Position numbers and translations under genes: made by a program. Below are positions 8,587 through 17,077 of a stretch of DNA of 64,000 nucleotides, one piece after another; positions within the stretch are counted from its first letter, which is position 1, and each line of letters opens with the position of its first letter. The stretch is taken from NCBI GenBank assembly GCA_963765285.1, contig CAVXVR010000003.1, positions 806,001 through 870,000 of the forward strand. Reading direction: 5' to 3'. The notes beneath the pieces are model-generated. The model was not told the DNA's origin, did not search any database, and was given only the letters and a program-made list of their open reading frames with translations. Origin of the DNA: CAVWZH01 sp963765285. GTDB lineage: Bacteria > Acidobacteriota > Terriglobia > Terriglobales > Acidobacteriaceae.

Positions 8587-9208
8587 CACGAACACCCTGC
8601 CACTTCAGGGTGTTATTTCGTTTCGACTCTTCCCCGTGTCTCTGGTTCTGGCCTTGGTCATTTTCCCTCTGTTGGTTTTGCCGGCGTGCACCGTGAATGT
8701 GAAGAAAAACGCCGAGGGTGAGGACAAGAACGTGGACATCGAGACTCCCGTCGGCGGCATTCACGTGAACAAAGATGCCGACATCGCCGATGTCGGGTTG
8801 CCGGTTTATCCCGGCGCGCGCAAGAAAGAGAAAAGCTCTGACGGCGAGGAGAAAAACGCCAACGTGAACATTTCCGCCGGAAAATACGGCATCCGAGTAG
8901 TTGCCATTGAATACCTGTCTGACGATCCGCCGCAAAAACTGATCACCTACTACAAAGACCAGTTGAAGAAATTCGGCAACGTTCTGGAATGCCACACTAG
9001 CCATCATGGCGGCAACGTCAACGCACATGTCGGAACGGACAATTCGGAGGCGCTCAAATGCGACGACGAGAGTGGCGGCAAGGTGGTGGAGTTGAAGGTC
9101 GGAACCAAACAAAACCAGCACATCGTTTCGATTGAGCCTGCCGATACGGGCAGAGGAACAGATTTCGGCCTCGTCTCTGTGCAAATTCGGGGTAAGGAGA
9201 CGATCTGA
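8576..9208 (+). CDS. Predicted lipoprotein of unknown function
   Basis: A 210-residue protein with an N-terminal hydrophobic stretch ending in a lipobox-like LLVLPAC (Cys at about 38), so probably a lipoprotein. The mature part is Lys/Asp/Asn-rich: VNVKKNAEGEDKNVDIETP, then VGLPVYPGARKKEKSS and PQKLITYYKDQLKKFGNV. The middle 'YPGA...ITYYKDQL' arrangement recalls small acidobacterial secreted proteins in which a short alpha/beta domain follows the lipid anchor; the family is not known to me. The start at 8576 is chosen because AAGGAGAGG precedes it and the signal peptide follows. It overlaps the GH3 tail by 11 bases, which suggests translational coupling with the intact version of that gene. 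Confidence 0.7.
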   Translation: MNTNTNTLPLQGVISFRLFPVSLVLALVIFPLLVLPACTVNVKKNAEGEDKNVDIETPVGGIHVNKDADIADVGLPVYPGARKKEKSSDGEEKNANVNISAGKYGIRVVAIEYLSDDPPQKLITYYKDQLKKFGNVLECHTSHHGGNVNAHVGTDNSEALKCDDESGGKVVELKVGTKQNQHIVSIEPADTGRGTDFGLVSVQIRGKETI

Positions 9209-9257
9209 ACTCACCAACAAAACAGGAAAGAGGAGGCTTCGCCGCCGGAAGAAGCGC

Positions 9258-9287
9258 TTGACCTCATGTTTGCCTGCGCTTCATAAA
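9258..9287 (+). promoter_or_regulatory. Possible sigma-70-type promoter
   Basis: TTGACC (9258-9263) and CATAAA (9282-9287), spaced 18 bases, lie 20 bases upstream of the GTG start of the zinc-ribbon protein. The match is fair on both boxes. It is read by eye only. Confidence 0.35.
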
Positions 9288-9307
9288 CTGCTGTACCTTG
9301 AAATTCC

Positions 9308-9952
9308 GTGGAACAATCCTGCTACAAGTGTGGGGCCAGGTTCGAGGAGGGAGCGGCCTTCTGCCCGCAGTGCAATGCACCCCAGATCCGGGTTGCGATC
9401 GGCGACGGCGTCGAAGAGCCAGGTCTCATTCCCGCCTATCGCTCGGCGTCCCGGCCTTCCGGCGGGATTGAATGGTCGCAAGGTTTTCGAGCAGCGGCCC
9501 TGGCGGGCTTCGTGGGCGCGGTTGCCCTGCCTTTTTTCCGCGGTATGCCGTTCGGGACGGTCGTGCTGGCAGGCACGGGCTTCCTGGCCGTTGCTTTCTA
9601 CCGGCGCAGACGGCCTCTGGCCCAGATCAACCCCGGAATCGGAGCCCGCCTGGGCGCGTTGGGCGGTGGCTTGGGTTTTGCTTTTCTCGTTATTCCTGTG
9701 GCGATCGGTATTGCCGTATCACACTCCTGGGATCAGCTTCATGGGGAAGTTCTTCAGGCCGTGAAAGATGCCGCCGCGCGCAGCCCTGGTCCTCAGGCCC
9801 AGCAGATGATTGATTTCGTCAACACCCCTGCCGGCTTCGCGCTTTTGGTGGCCGGCAGCCTGATCACCTTCCTTCTGTTTGCCGCGGTCGGCGGAGCCAT
9901 TGGCGGGGCCATTCTGCGACGCAGCCGACCCCCGGAAATTGGGCGATTTTGA
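9308..9952 (+). CDS. Zinc-ribbon membrane protein
   Basis: The 214-residue protein begins with a zinc ribbon, CYKCGARFEEGAAFCPQC (two CxxC knuckles at residues 5-8 and 19-22), then a linker and three or four hydrophobic segments (about 58-90, 110-135 and 185-205; for example AALAGFVGAVALPFF and LLVAGSLITFLLFAAVGGAIGG with Gly-rich packing). Proteins of this kind are common in Acidobacteria, where the ribbon faces the cytoplasm. The role is unknown. The GTG start follows a plausible promoter. It is followed by about 180 bases before pyrB with no gene. Confidence 0.7.
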   Translation: MEQSCYKCGARFEEGAAFCPQCNAPQIRVAIGDGVEEPGLIPAYRSASRPSGGIEWSQGFRAAALAGFVGAVALPFFRGMPFGTVVLAGTGFLAVAFYRRRRPLAQINPGIGARLGALGGGLGFAFLVIPVAIGIAVSHSWDQLHGEVLQAVKDAAARSPGPQAQQMIDFVNTPAGFALLVAGSLITFLLFAAVGGAIGGAILRRSRPPEIGRF

Positions 9953-10136
9953 ACTCAAGGCCTCGGAAACACCCATCCACCGCGAGGGATACCAAGGTTC
10001 AAGACGATTTGCCGGGCCACGGCTGAGCCGCGTATGATGCAGCGTTCGTGACTGCCCGGTCGTCAGTGCGCCTGCCGGCCCTCGAGAGAAACCCAATTCA
10101 TGGCGGCGAAATCCTGATCAAACCGAGCCTAGGCGG

Positions 10137-11054
10137 ATGACGATGAATGCTGCACGCGGGTCGCTGTTGGGCATCGAACTTCTCAGCCCCGACGAGATTC
10201 TCCGCATTTTGAAGTCGGCACGGCGCATGAACCCGCTGAAACCGCCGCCACTACTGCGCGGCAGGCGCGTATTTCTTCTCTTCTACGAGGCCTCAACCCG
10301 CACCCGCAGCTCGTTTGAAGTGGCCGCGAAATCCATGGGAGCAATGACCACGCTGGTACTTTCCAGCGGATCCAGTATCGAGAAGGGCGAATCGCTGCTG
10401 GACACTGGTTACACTCTGCGGGCAGTGGGCGCCGATATGATTGTTGTCCGCCATCCGCATGCCGGCGCTCCCGCGCTGATGGCCAAATACCTGGACGTTC
10501 CCGTGATCAATGCGGGGGACGGCATGCACGAGCATCCCACCCAGGCGTTGCTGGACGCGTATACGATCCTGCGGCATAAGAAGAGCATCAAGGGATTGCA
10601 GGTGGCCATTGTGGGCGATATTTACCACAGCCGCGTGGCCCGCTCCGCGATTTACTTGCTCACCAAACTGGGCGCCAAAGTCACCTTATGCGGCCCGCCG
10701 GAGTTCGTACCGGACCTGGCCACCAGCCTGGCTCCAGGACTGCGCATCACGCGCACGGTAGAAGACGCAATCCGTGGCGCCGACGTGATTATGACGCTGC
10801 GGGTGCAGAAAGAAAGGCTCGCAGGCATGAAAGTCAGCCTGCAAGACTATGTGGCGCGTTACCAGATCACATTGCTGCGTTTAAAGCTGGCCAAGAAAGA
10901 TGCGATTCTTATGCATCCCGGGCCAATCATTCGCGGCCTGGAACTGACTTGGGAAGTGGCCGACTGTCCGCAGTCGGCGATCGTGGAGGAAGTGAAGAAC
11001 GGCGTGCCCGTGAGAATGGCGGTCATGGCAAGGGCAATTGGAAAAGGCAGATGA
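10137..11054 (+). CDS. pyrB: Aspartate carbamoyltransferase catalytic subunit
   Basis: Catalyses the first committed step of pyrimidine synthesis: carbamoyl phosphate plus aspartate gives carbamoyl aspartate. At 305 residues it has normal length. Visible motifs are FYEASTRTRSSFE (carbamoyl-phosphate site, STRT), HPTQALLD, VGDIYHSRVARS and MHPGPIIRG. It is followed 94 bases later by pyrC on the same strand, so the two steps are probably made together, although a repeat element sits between them. No pyrI regulatory subunit is present here. The start ATG is preceded by a weak ribosome site (AGGCGG). Confidence 0.95.
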   Translation: MTMNAARGSLLGIELLSPDEILRILKSARRMNPLKPPPLLRGRRVFLLFYEASTRTRSSFEVAAKSMGAMTTLVLSSGSSIEKGESLLDTGYTLRAVGADMIVVRHPHAGAPALMAKYLDVPVINAGDGMHEHPTQALLDAYTILRHKKSIKGLQVAIVGDIYHSRVARSAIYLLTKLGAKVTLCGPPEFVPDLATSLAPGLRITRTVEDAIRGADVIMTLRVQKERLAGMKVSLQDYVARYQITLLRLKLAKKDAILMHPGPIIRGLELTWEVADCPQSAIVEEVKNGVPVRMAVMARAIGKGR

Positions 11055-11056
11055 TT

Positions 11057-11136
11057 CACTGAGACACAAAGTACTCCATCGGTTCAAGATATTTAGATTG
11101 GTGGGTGTTCTCCGTGACTCTGCGTCTCTGTGGTAA
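11057..11136. repeat. Dispersed GTGTCTCTGTGG-type repeat between pyrB and pyrC
   Basis: The spacer holds CACTGAGACACAAAG near its start and TCCGTGACTCTGCGTCTCTGTGGT near its end. These halves are roughly inverted and belong to the family also seen at 54299, 55591, 58725 and 62208. Here it lies inside a probable operon. Confidence 0.5.
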
Positions 11137-11148
11137 GGAATTTTCGGG

Positions 11149-12459
11149 ATGCCTACGAATCGTAAAGACAATCACAGCCTGCTGATCAAGGGCGGACACG
11201 TCATTGACCCGGCGGCGAAGCTCGACGCGCCGATGGACGTGTTGCTGCGCGACGGACAAGTCGCCGAAGTGGCTCCGCCGGGCAAGACTCGCGGCACAGC
11301 CCATGACAAGTTCGATGCGCGCGGTCTGGTCGTAGCCCCCGGTTTCATCGATCTGCACGTGCACCTGCGCGAGCCCGGTCAGAGTTACAAGGAAAGCATC
11401 GCTACAGGCACAGCGGCAGCGGCTGCCGGGGGCTTTACTTCCGTCTGTTGCATGCCTAACACGCAGCCGGTGGTGGACTCCGCCGAATGGGTCACGTGGC
11501 TTCAACAATCTGAGCGCGGAGCTGTGGTCAACGTTTTTCCTATCGCTGCCGCCACCAAAGCCAGCAAGGGCGGATCGCTTACCGACTTTCGTGCGTTGCA
11601 GCGGGCCGGCGCGGTGGCGGTCACCGATGACGGTAAACCCATTCTGCACGACGACATCATGCGCGAAGCTTTGCGCACCGCTGCCGCACTCAATTTCCCC
11701 GTCGTCCAGCACGCCGAAGACACACGGATGACCGAACACGGCTCACTGAATGATGGGCCGACCGCATTCCGGTTGGGCCTGCGCGGGATGAAAGCAGCAG
11801 CGGAAGCCTCGATCGTGGAGCGTGACGTGCAACTGGCCCAGCAGTTCAACGGAGTCCGGCTGCACGTAGCCCATCTCTCGACGGCCGACGCCCTGAAGGC
11901 GGTCCGCCGCGGCAAGCGCAGCAAGGCGCACGTCACTTGCGAAGTCACGCCGCATCACTTCGCGCTGACCGATGCCGACATTCTCGATTACGATACAACT
12001 TTCAAGATGAATCCGCCGCTGCGCTCCGCATCGGACCGCGAAGCCCTGCTGGTTGCTCTGGCGGACGGCACGGTGGACGCCATCGCCACCGACCACGCTC
12101 CCCATGCGCCCCAGGAAAAGATCATCGAATTTGAACGCGCCGCCTTCGGCATCACCGGTCTCGAAACGGCGCTAGGCTTGGCGATTACCCGATTGCATCG
12201 CGAGCAGAAAATTCCGCTGGCCCGCGTAGTGGAGTTGTTTACCGCGGGCCCGGCGCGAGTATTCGGTCTGCGCGGGCGAGGCACACTCGCCCGCGGCAGC
12301 CATGCCGACGTGACCATCTTCGATCCCAAGAAACGCTGGACGTTCGAAGTCACGAAGTCACGATCTAAATCGCACAATTCGCCGTTCGACGGCTGGCAAC
12401 TCACCGGGAGAGTAATCGCGACAATCGTGGGTGGACGGATCGTCTGTCGCACGGATTGA
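11149..12459 (+). CDS. pyrC: Dihydroorotase
   Basis: Zinc amidohydrolase that closes carbamoyl aspartate to dihydroorotate, third step of pyrimidine synthesis. The 436-residue length and motifs are those of class I dihydroorotases: DLHVHLREPGQSYKE (metal-binding HxH), GGFTSVCCMPNTQP, VQHAEDTRM, LHVAHLSTADAL, CEVTPHHFALTD and ATDHAPHAP. The ATG start follows AAGGAATTTTCGGG. It lies downstream of pyrB, as in many bacteria where PyrB and class I PyrC interact. It ends 18 bases from the convergent BglX gene. Confidence 0.95.
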   Translation: MPTNRKDNHSLLIKGGHVIDPAAKLDAPMDVLLRDGQVAEVAPPGKTRGTAHDKFDARGLVVAPGFIDLHVHLREPGQSYKESIATGTAAAAAGGFTSVCCMPNTQPVVDSAEWVTWLQQSERGAVVNVFPIAAATKASKGGSLTDFRALQRAGAVAVTDDGKPILHDDIMREALRTAAALNFPVVQHAEDTRMTEHGSLNDGPTAFRLGLRGMKAAAEASIVERDVQLAQQFNGVRLHVAHLSTADALKAVRRGKRSKAHVTCEVTPHHFALTDADILDYDTTFKMNPPLRSASDREALLVALADGTVDAIATDHAPHAPQEKIIEFERAAFGITGLETALGLAITRLHREQKIPLARVVELFTAGPARVFGLRGRGTLARGSHADVTIFDPKKRWTFEVTKSRSKSHNSPFDGWQLTGRVIATIVGGRIVCRTD

Positions 12460-12477
12460 AATCGCTGGCGTGCGTCG

Positions 12478-14787
12478 CTATCTCGCGGTCACCTCGAGCT
12501 CTGCCTGCAGAGGAGCGGACGAATCTTCTCCCGCCCAAACATCGAAAACTCCGGGTTCGACAGTCCAAGTCTTCGATTGTGGGCTCCAGAAACTCAGCTC
12601 GTCGGGGCCAAGCGGGAAAGTAAGAGTCTGGGTCTCACCCGGTTTCAACGCCACTCGACGGAATCCCTCCAGCTGCCGCACCGGACGTGATGCCGATCCA
12701 GCCCGTTGATGAATGTAGACCTGCGCGACCACATCTCCCGCGGTCTGGCCGGTGTTGGTAACATCGACCGACACCTCGCTAATTTCTCCCGGCTTGATTT
12801 GCGCCTTACTCAGACGCAACTGGCCGAAACGGAAGCTCGTGTAGCTCAACCCGTAACCGAAGGGATAGAGCGGCTTGCTGGAGAGATCCCAGTAACGCGA
12901 GTTGAACCCGGGAGCGTCATCCGGATCGTGCGTCCGGTTGTGGTTGTAGTAGATGGGTTCCTGGCCGGCCGCGCGCGGCCAGCTTACGGGCAGTTTGCCG
13001 CCAGGGTTCACGTCGCCGAATAGGACATCAGCCACAGCATCGCCACCCAGCGTACCCGGGAACCAGGCTTCCAGGATCGCCGGCACATGCTCAGCGACCC
13101 AGCGAATATCCAGTGGCCTGCCGCCCAACAGCACCAGCACGACGGGTTTTCCAGCAGCCACTACTGCTTCGAGCATTTGCTCTTGATCTCCCGGGAGGTC
13201 GAGCGTGGCCCTGGACGCTCCTTCCCCGCTCATGTTGGCTGCCTCGCCCATCACGGCAATTACAATGTCCGCCTGCTTTGCGGCATCGGCGGCTGTGCGC
13301 ACTGACTCCTCAATTTCGGCTGGCGTGGGCACGGGATTCTGCTTTCTGCCGAGCAGGTCGTCAATGAGTGACGGATATTCACGCCGCAGGCCCGGTCCGT
13401 TGACCACCGTGATCTGCGCATTGACTCCCAGTTTGTTCTTCAGACCCTCAGCCACGGTCACCACGTGGGTCTTGGGCGCCCCTCCAAATAGATTTTCCAC
13501 CGTCCAGCCGCCTTCAATGTCGTCGACGGAATCGGCCAAAGGGCCGACGACCGCCACTCTTTTCAAACTCCTGGCCAGCGGCAAAGTGTGGTTCTGGTTG
13601 CGCAATAGCACCATAGATCGTGCGGCCAGCTTTCGCTCCAAGTCGCGGCTGCTCTGCCGATTCAACACTGCCTCAACTTTGGTCTCGTCCACGAATGGAT
13701 GCTCAAAGAGTCCCAGCCGGATCTTCATTTCCAGAATCGGCCGCACTGCATCGTCAACCTGAGTGGCCGTGATCTTGCCAGAGGCCACCAGTTTGGGCAC
13801 ATTGGGGAGCAACGTATCGCCATCCATATCCATATTCAGGCCGGCAGTAATCGCACGGTACGCCGCGTCCTCCTTGTCGGAGGCAAACCCGTGAGTGACC
13901 AGATTCCGAACCGCCCAGGCGTCCGAAACCACGAAGCCCTTGAATCCCCATTCATCGCGCAAAACGTCGTGCAGCAGCCACTGGTTACCGGTGGCGGGCA
14001 CGTCGTTAAGGTCCATGTACGCACTCATCAGGCTGCCTACGCCCTGCTTCACCGCTGAGTGAAAGGGCGGCAGATACACGTTTCGCAACAATTCCTCGGG
14101 AACGTACGACGAGTCGTAGTCGCGGCCGCCATCAGCCGCGCCGTAACCGGCAAAGTGCTTGGCGCAGGCCAGCAGGCTCGTGGGACCGAGTTCAGCGCCC
14201 TGGAATCCGCGCACTTGGGCACGCGCCATGGCCGAACCCAGATAGGGATCTTCGCCCGCTCCTTCCACAATACGGCCCCAGCGCGCATCGCGCGCAATGT
14301 CCACCATGGGAGCGAAAGTCCACTGAATGCCGGCGGCACGCGAATCCTCGGCGGCGACCCGCTGCGCCTGTTCTTCGACCGACGGGTCCCAGGAGGAAGC
14401 CATGGCAAGCGGCACAGGGAAGACCGTCCGATAACCGTGAATCACGTCAAACCCCACCAGCAGCGGGATGTGGAGCCGCGACCGGTCCACGGCGAGATGC
14501 TGCAGCCGGTTAATCTCCTTTACATCGACCAGCCAAAGAATGGATCCGACCTGTCCCTTTACGATGGCCTCGTCGGGCACCTCCTTGATCACATCCTTGA
14601 CCGTTACACCGGAGGCCTGGTTGAGCTGGCCGGCTTTTTCTTCCACCGTCATCTGGCGGAGCAATGCGTCTGCGCGCTCGCGAACGCTAGTATCGGTCGA
14701 CTGAGACGATTGGGCTTTGCACGTCGTCGGTATCAACCAGATCACCGAAACGACCACCAAAAACATATCGAAAATTCGGGTTCTCAC
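12478..14787 (-). CDS. bglX: Beta-glucosidase BglX-type, glycoside hydrolase family 3
   Basis: Exported 769-residue enzyme hydrolysing terminal beta-linked glucose (or related xylose) residues. It has a signal peptide (FLVVVSVIWLIPTTCKA), an N-terminal GH3 barrel with LLVGFDVIHGYRTVFPVP and CAKHFAGYGAADGGRDY, and the catalytic Asp289 in VVSDAWAVRNL. A second domain follows (VVLVLLGGRPLDIRW), then a C-terminal fibronectin-III-like domain (EVSVDVTNTGQTAGDVVAQV). The start is GTG 14787, because AGGAG lies seven bases before it and the signal peptide fits; a TTG at 14817 is in frame but has no ribosome site. It is the second GH3 gene of this window and clearly of a different subfamily from 6699. 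It is convergent with pyrC. Confidence 0.93.
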   Translation of the reverse strand: MRTRIFDMFLVVVSVIWLIPTTCKAQSSQSTDTSVRERADALLRQMTVEEKAGQLNQASGVTVKDVIKEVPDEAIVKGQVGSILWLVDVKEINRLQHLAVDRSRLHIPLLVGFDVIHGYRTVFPVPLAMASSWDPSVEEQAQRVAAEDSRAAGIQWTFAPMVDIARDARWGRIVEGAGEDPYLGSAMARAQVRGFQGAELGPTSLLACAKHFAGYGAADGGRDYDSSYVPEELLRNVYLPPFHSAVKQGVGSLMSAYMDLNDVPATGNQWLLHDVLRDEWGFKGFVVSDAWAVRNLVTHGFASDKEDAAYRAITAGLNMDMDGDTLLPNVPKLVASGKITATQVDDAVRPILEMKIRLGLFEHPFVDETKVEAVLNRQSSRDLERKLAARSMVLLRNQNHTLPLARSLKRVAVVGPLADSVDDIEGGWTVENLFGGAPKTHVVTVAEGLKNKLGVNAQITVVNGPGLRREYPSLIDDLLGRKQNPVPTPAEIEESVRTAADAAKQADIVIAVMGEAANMSGEGASRATLDLPGDQEQMLEAVVAAGKPVVLVLLGGRPLDIRWVAEHVPAILEAWFPGTLGGDAVADVLFGDVNPGGKLPVSWPRAAGQEPIYYNHNRTHDPDDAPGFNSRYWDLSSKPLYPFGYGLSYTSFRFGQLRLSKAQIKPGEISEVSVDVTNTGQTAGDVVAQVYIHQRAGSASRPVRQLEGFRRVALKPGETQTLTFPLGPDELSFWSPQSKTWTVEPGVFDVWAGEDSSAPLQAELEVTAR

Positions 14788-14992
14788 GTGCGTGCTCCTG
14801 GGATGGCCTAGTCGCAAACTATCTATGGGATCTGGAGGGAGAGACGCCTCCGACCGGGGAGTCTAGTCCCTGGTTAGGGGCGTGGTCAATTCGTGACGCA
14901 CGCTGTTGTTTGGGTTCCTGATGGCGACGGTAATGCGCTGGACTTCTCGCTACGCCGGACGACCGCGGCGTTCGGGAAGACTCGATAAAGGT

Positions 14993-15223
14993 TCAGTTGG
15001 CGGTTCTTCCGCTGACAGACAGATTCTTGCCCAAGGGCGCCGATCGCGCAGCTGGGGGTGACGCCAGCCGCCCCGTGCGAGTCATGGTGGAGCAATCAAA
15101 CTCATACGCCGCTCCACAGTGCAGACAGACCTGGTAATCCTGGCCCTGACCGCCGGTGTGCGGCCAGGAAAACTCGTGGCGGCAGAGCATTTCTAAAATT
15201 CGGGTCAACAATGGTGAAGTCAT
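14993..15223 (-). CDS. Small Cys-rich protein of acidobacterial CRHEFSWP type
   Basis: A 76-residue protein from ATG 15223. It contains LCRHEFSWPHTGG, then YQVCLHCGAAYEFDCSTMTRT. The single Cys plus CxxC, with the conserved HEFSWP and Y-x-x-D spacing, resembles a short zinc-binding protein that I recall as frequent in subdivision 1 Acidobacteria; this is from memory and unverified. The role is unknown. A longer reading from TTG 15271 adds 16 residues. The C-terminal tail (about 25 residues) is low complexity. The 205 bases between it and bglX show no gene. Confidence 0.55.
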   Translation of the reverse strand: MTSPLLTRILEMLCRHEFSWPHTGGQGQDYQVCLHCGAAYEFDCSTMTRTGRLASPPAARSAPLGKNLSVSGRTAN

Positions 15224-15607
15224 TCTGTCTGGTCCCCTGTACGGATATGAGGTGGTTTCACCGTAACTCAAGAACTCGCTGTCTCGCGTGTGTTTCTAGT
15301 TCATTCGCCGCAGGCGGATGGCCACTGCCTGGTCTCATTACCCCATTCACTGCCTGCCGACAAATCTCGGACAGGCCCGTATCGTTGCCGCACTAAATCG
15401 CCTGAAATCCGGGTTTGACCGTGCAATTGTCCGACTGGACGCGTGCAATGCGTCGCGATTACCGCGGGGCAGTGTCCCATTGCCCGGACGAAAAGGACAC
15501 TAACGGGTCGAGCTTTGTCGGAGAAATTAGCGTTAACTTAACTGGAGCTCGAGCCCGCGCCACGGACCCGAGACATGCGCGCGCACACTTCGTCAGAAGG
15601 GACCAAC
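15224..15607. other. Non-coding gap before the PilZ gene
   Basis: 384 bases without a convincing gene. Short frames exist on both strands, but none has a ribosome site or family-like sequence. A TTGACC at about 15415 is not followed by a good -10. The stretch probably contains the promoters of the two divergent flanking genes. Confidence 0.4.
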
Positions 15608-16984
15608 ATGCACGCGCCAAACCTGTCTGACTTACGTCGCAGTTCGAGGTTGCCGATCGCCCTCCCCATACTTGTCACCAGCCTGGAACCGGATTCCGAC
15701 TTCTCCGAAGTATGCGAGACGCTGGTGGTCAATGCCCACGGCTGCGCTATGCGTTCATCGACGAAACTCGACGTCGGCGCTCCGGTGCAATTCCAAAGCA
15801 AGGACGGCCGCTGGACGATGGCCCACATCGTCGACTGCCAGCCCCTGGACTCCGACGAACAGACCTGGATGGTGGGCGCGAAGCTGGACCAGCCGGATAA
15901 CTTCTGGGGTCTCGAGACTTGCCCTGACGATTGGTCGCACCTGGCAGAAGTGCCACGGCGCGCAGAGCAAGCACCGCGGGGAAAGAAAGTTGCCAAGAAC
16001 GGCCACAGCCAGGTACGGCCTGAGATCGCCGAACTCATTGAACCATTGCAGGCCGAAATCAAGGAACTGCGTGAGAAACTATCGCAAGGATCGTCCAAGC
16101 GCAGCCAGTTTGACATCTCGCTGACCCATATTCCTCCCGAGGTCGAAGAGAAAATCTGGTTGCGATTGAAGGAAGACCTCGGCGCACAAGCTCTGCGCCA
16201 GACCCGCCAGCAGTCAGAACAGGTGTTCGAGGCAACCAAGGAAGCGATTGGGAAAAAGATCAGCGAGGCCCACGCCGAGTTTCGCGTGCAGTTGGGTCAG
16301 GAACTGCAGGTGGTGGAGCAACGGGCGGAAGACCTCTCGGGCGAGGTCACCGAGGCGGTGCAGAAGCATCTGCTTTCCGGGGCAGAGAAATTTCAGCAGC
16401 AGGTCCTCGAAGCGGGAATCCGGCTGGAGCGGCGCAGCGAGGAGTTCCTTCGGGCGATGCAGCAACGCCTGAGCGAAGACCATGACATGTACCGCCGGGA
16501 GATGCAGAAGGTCCAGGTGGCGGTAGCTACGGAATCGTCGCGTCTTCAGGCCCAAAATGCCGAACTGGCCGGTCGCCTGACCAAGCTCGACGAATCAGCC
16601 CGTCAACTCGAGTCAACCATGGAAAGCCGTTTGATCCAAATAAGCGGCGACATTATTTCAGGCGCGCGCACGCAATTAGAGCGGGCGCTGGACGTGGTCC
16701 TCAAAGAACTGGGCACGCGCAACGCCAAAGAGCTCGGCAAACAACTGGACGACGCCTGTGCGCAGTTGAAGAACGTGCAGAAAGGCATCGAAAACTCGGT
16801 TTCTCAGTTGATCAAGACCGAGGTTGCAGGAAATCTGCTCTCGTTCGGGCAGACCATGGAAGAGCTGGCACAGGACTCCGTGGGACGGTGGCGGAGTGCG
16901 CTGGCCAAGGATCTGACTTCAGTGACCAAGATCCTTGGTGGAGAATTCCAGGCGGATGCCGTGACTGTCCGTAAGGAGAGCTAG
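15608..16984 (+). CDS. PilZ-domain protein with long coiled coil
   Basis: A 458-residue cytoplasmic protein. The first ~110 residues look like a PilZ-type domain (RRSSRLPIALPILVTSLE, VNAHGCAMRSS, VGAPVQFQS and VGAKLDQPDNFWGLE), which in other families binds cyclic di-GMP. The RxxxR-like RRSSR is present, but the second motif (D/NxSxxG) is only loosely matched by NAHGC, so c-di-GMP binding is uncertain. From about 130 to 450 it is Gln/Glu-rich heptad sequence with no Pro clusters, predicted coiled coil. The start ATG 15608 follows AGAAGGGA; an upstream in-frame ATG at 15575 is possible. The function is unknown; a structural or scaffold role is a guess. Confidence 0.7.
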   Translation: MHAPNLSDLRRSSRLPIALPILVTSLEPDSDFSEVCETLVVNAHGCAMRSSTKLDVGAPVQFQSKDGRWTMAHIVDCQPLDSDEQTWMVGAKLDQPDNFWGLETCPDDWSHLAEVPRRAEQAPRGKKVAKNGHSQVRPEIAELIEPLQAEIKELREKLSQGSSKRSQFDISLTHIPPEVEEKIWLRLKEDLGAQALRQTRQQSEQVFEATKEAIGKKISEAHAEFRVQLGQELQVVEQRAEDLSGEVTEAVQKHLLSGAEKFQQQVLEAGIRLERRSEEFLRAMQQRLSEDHDMYRREMQKVQVAVATESSRLQAQNAELAGRLTKLDESARQLESTMESRLIQISGDIISGARTQLERALDVVLKELGTRNAKELGKQLDDACAQLKNVQKGIENSVSQLIKTEVAGNLLSFGQTMEELAQDSVGRWRSALAKDLTSVTKILGGEFQADAVTVRKES

Positions 16985-17030
16985 CCCCCAGGTCGCATGG
17001 GGTGCGGGAAGTTAAACCCAGAAAAGCCTT

Positions 17031-17066
17031 GTCATTCCGAGCGCCGCTTTTGGCGCGAGGAATGAC
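17031..17066. terminator. GTCATTCC palindrome between convergent genes
   Basis: GTCATTCC (17031-17038) pairs with GGAATGAC (17059-17066), with an inner GCGCC/GGCGC stem. It sits between the convergent PilZ and kbl genes and could end transcription in both directions. The sequence also resembles a dispersed TCATTCCGAGCG intergenic repeat. Confidence 0.45.
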
Positions 17067-17077
17067 AATATTTACGG

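Noticed and set aside
15224..15607. Gene in the gap before the PilZ protein
   Set aside because: Short frames have no ribosome site and no recognisable sequence.
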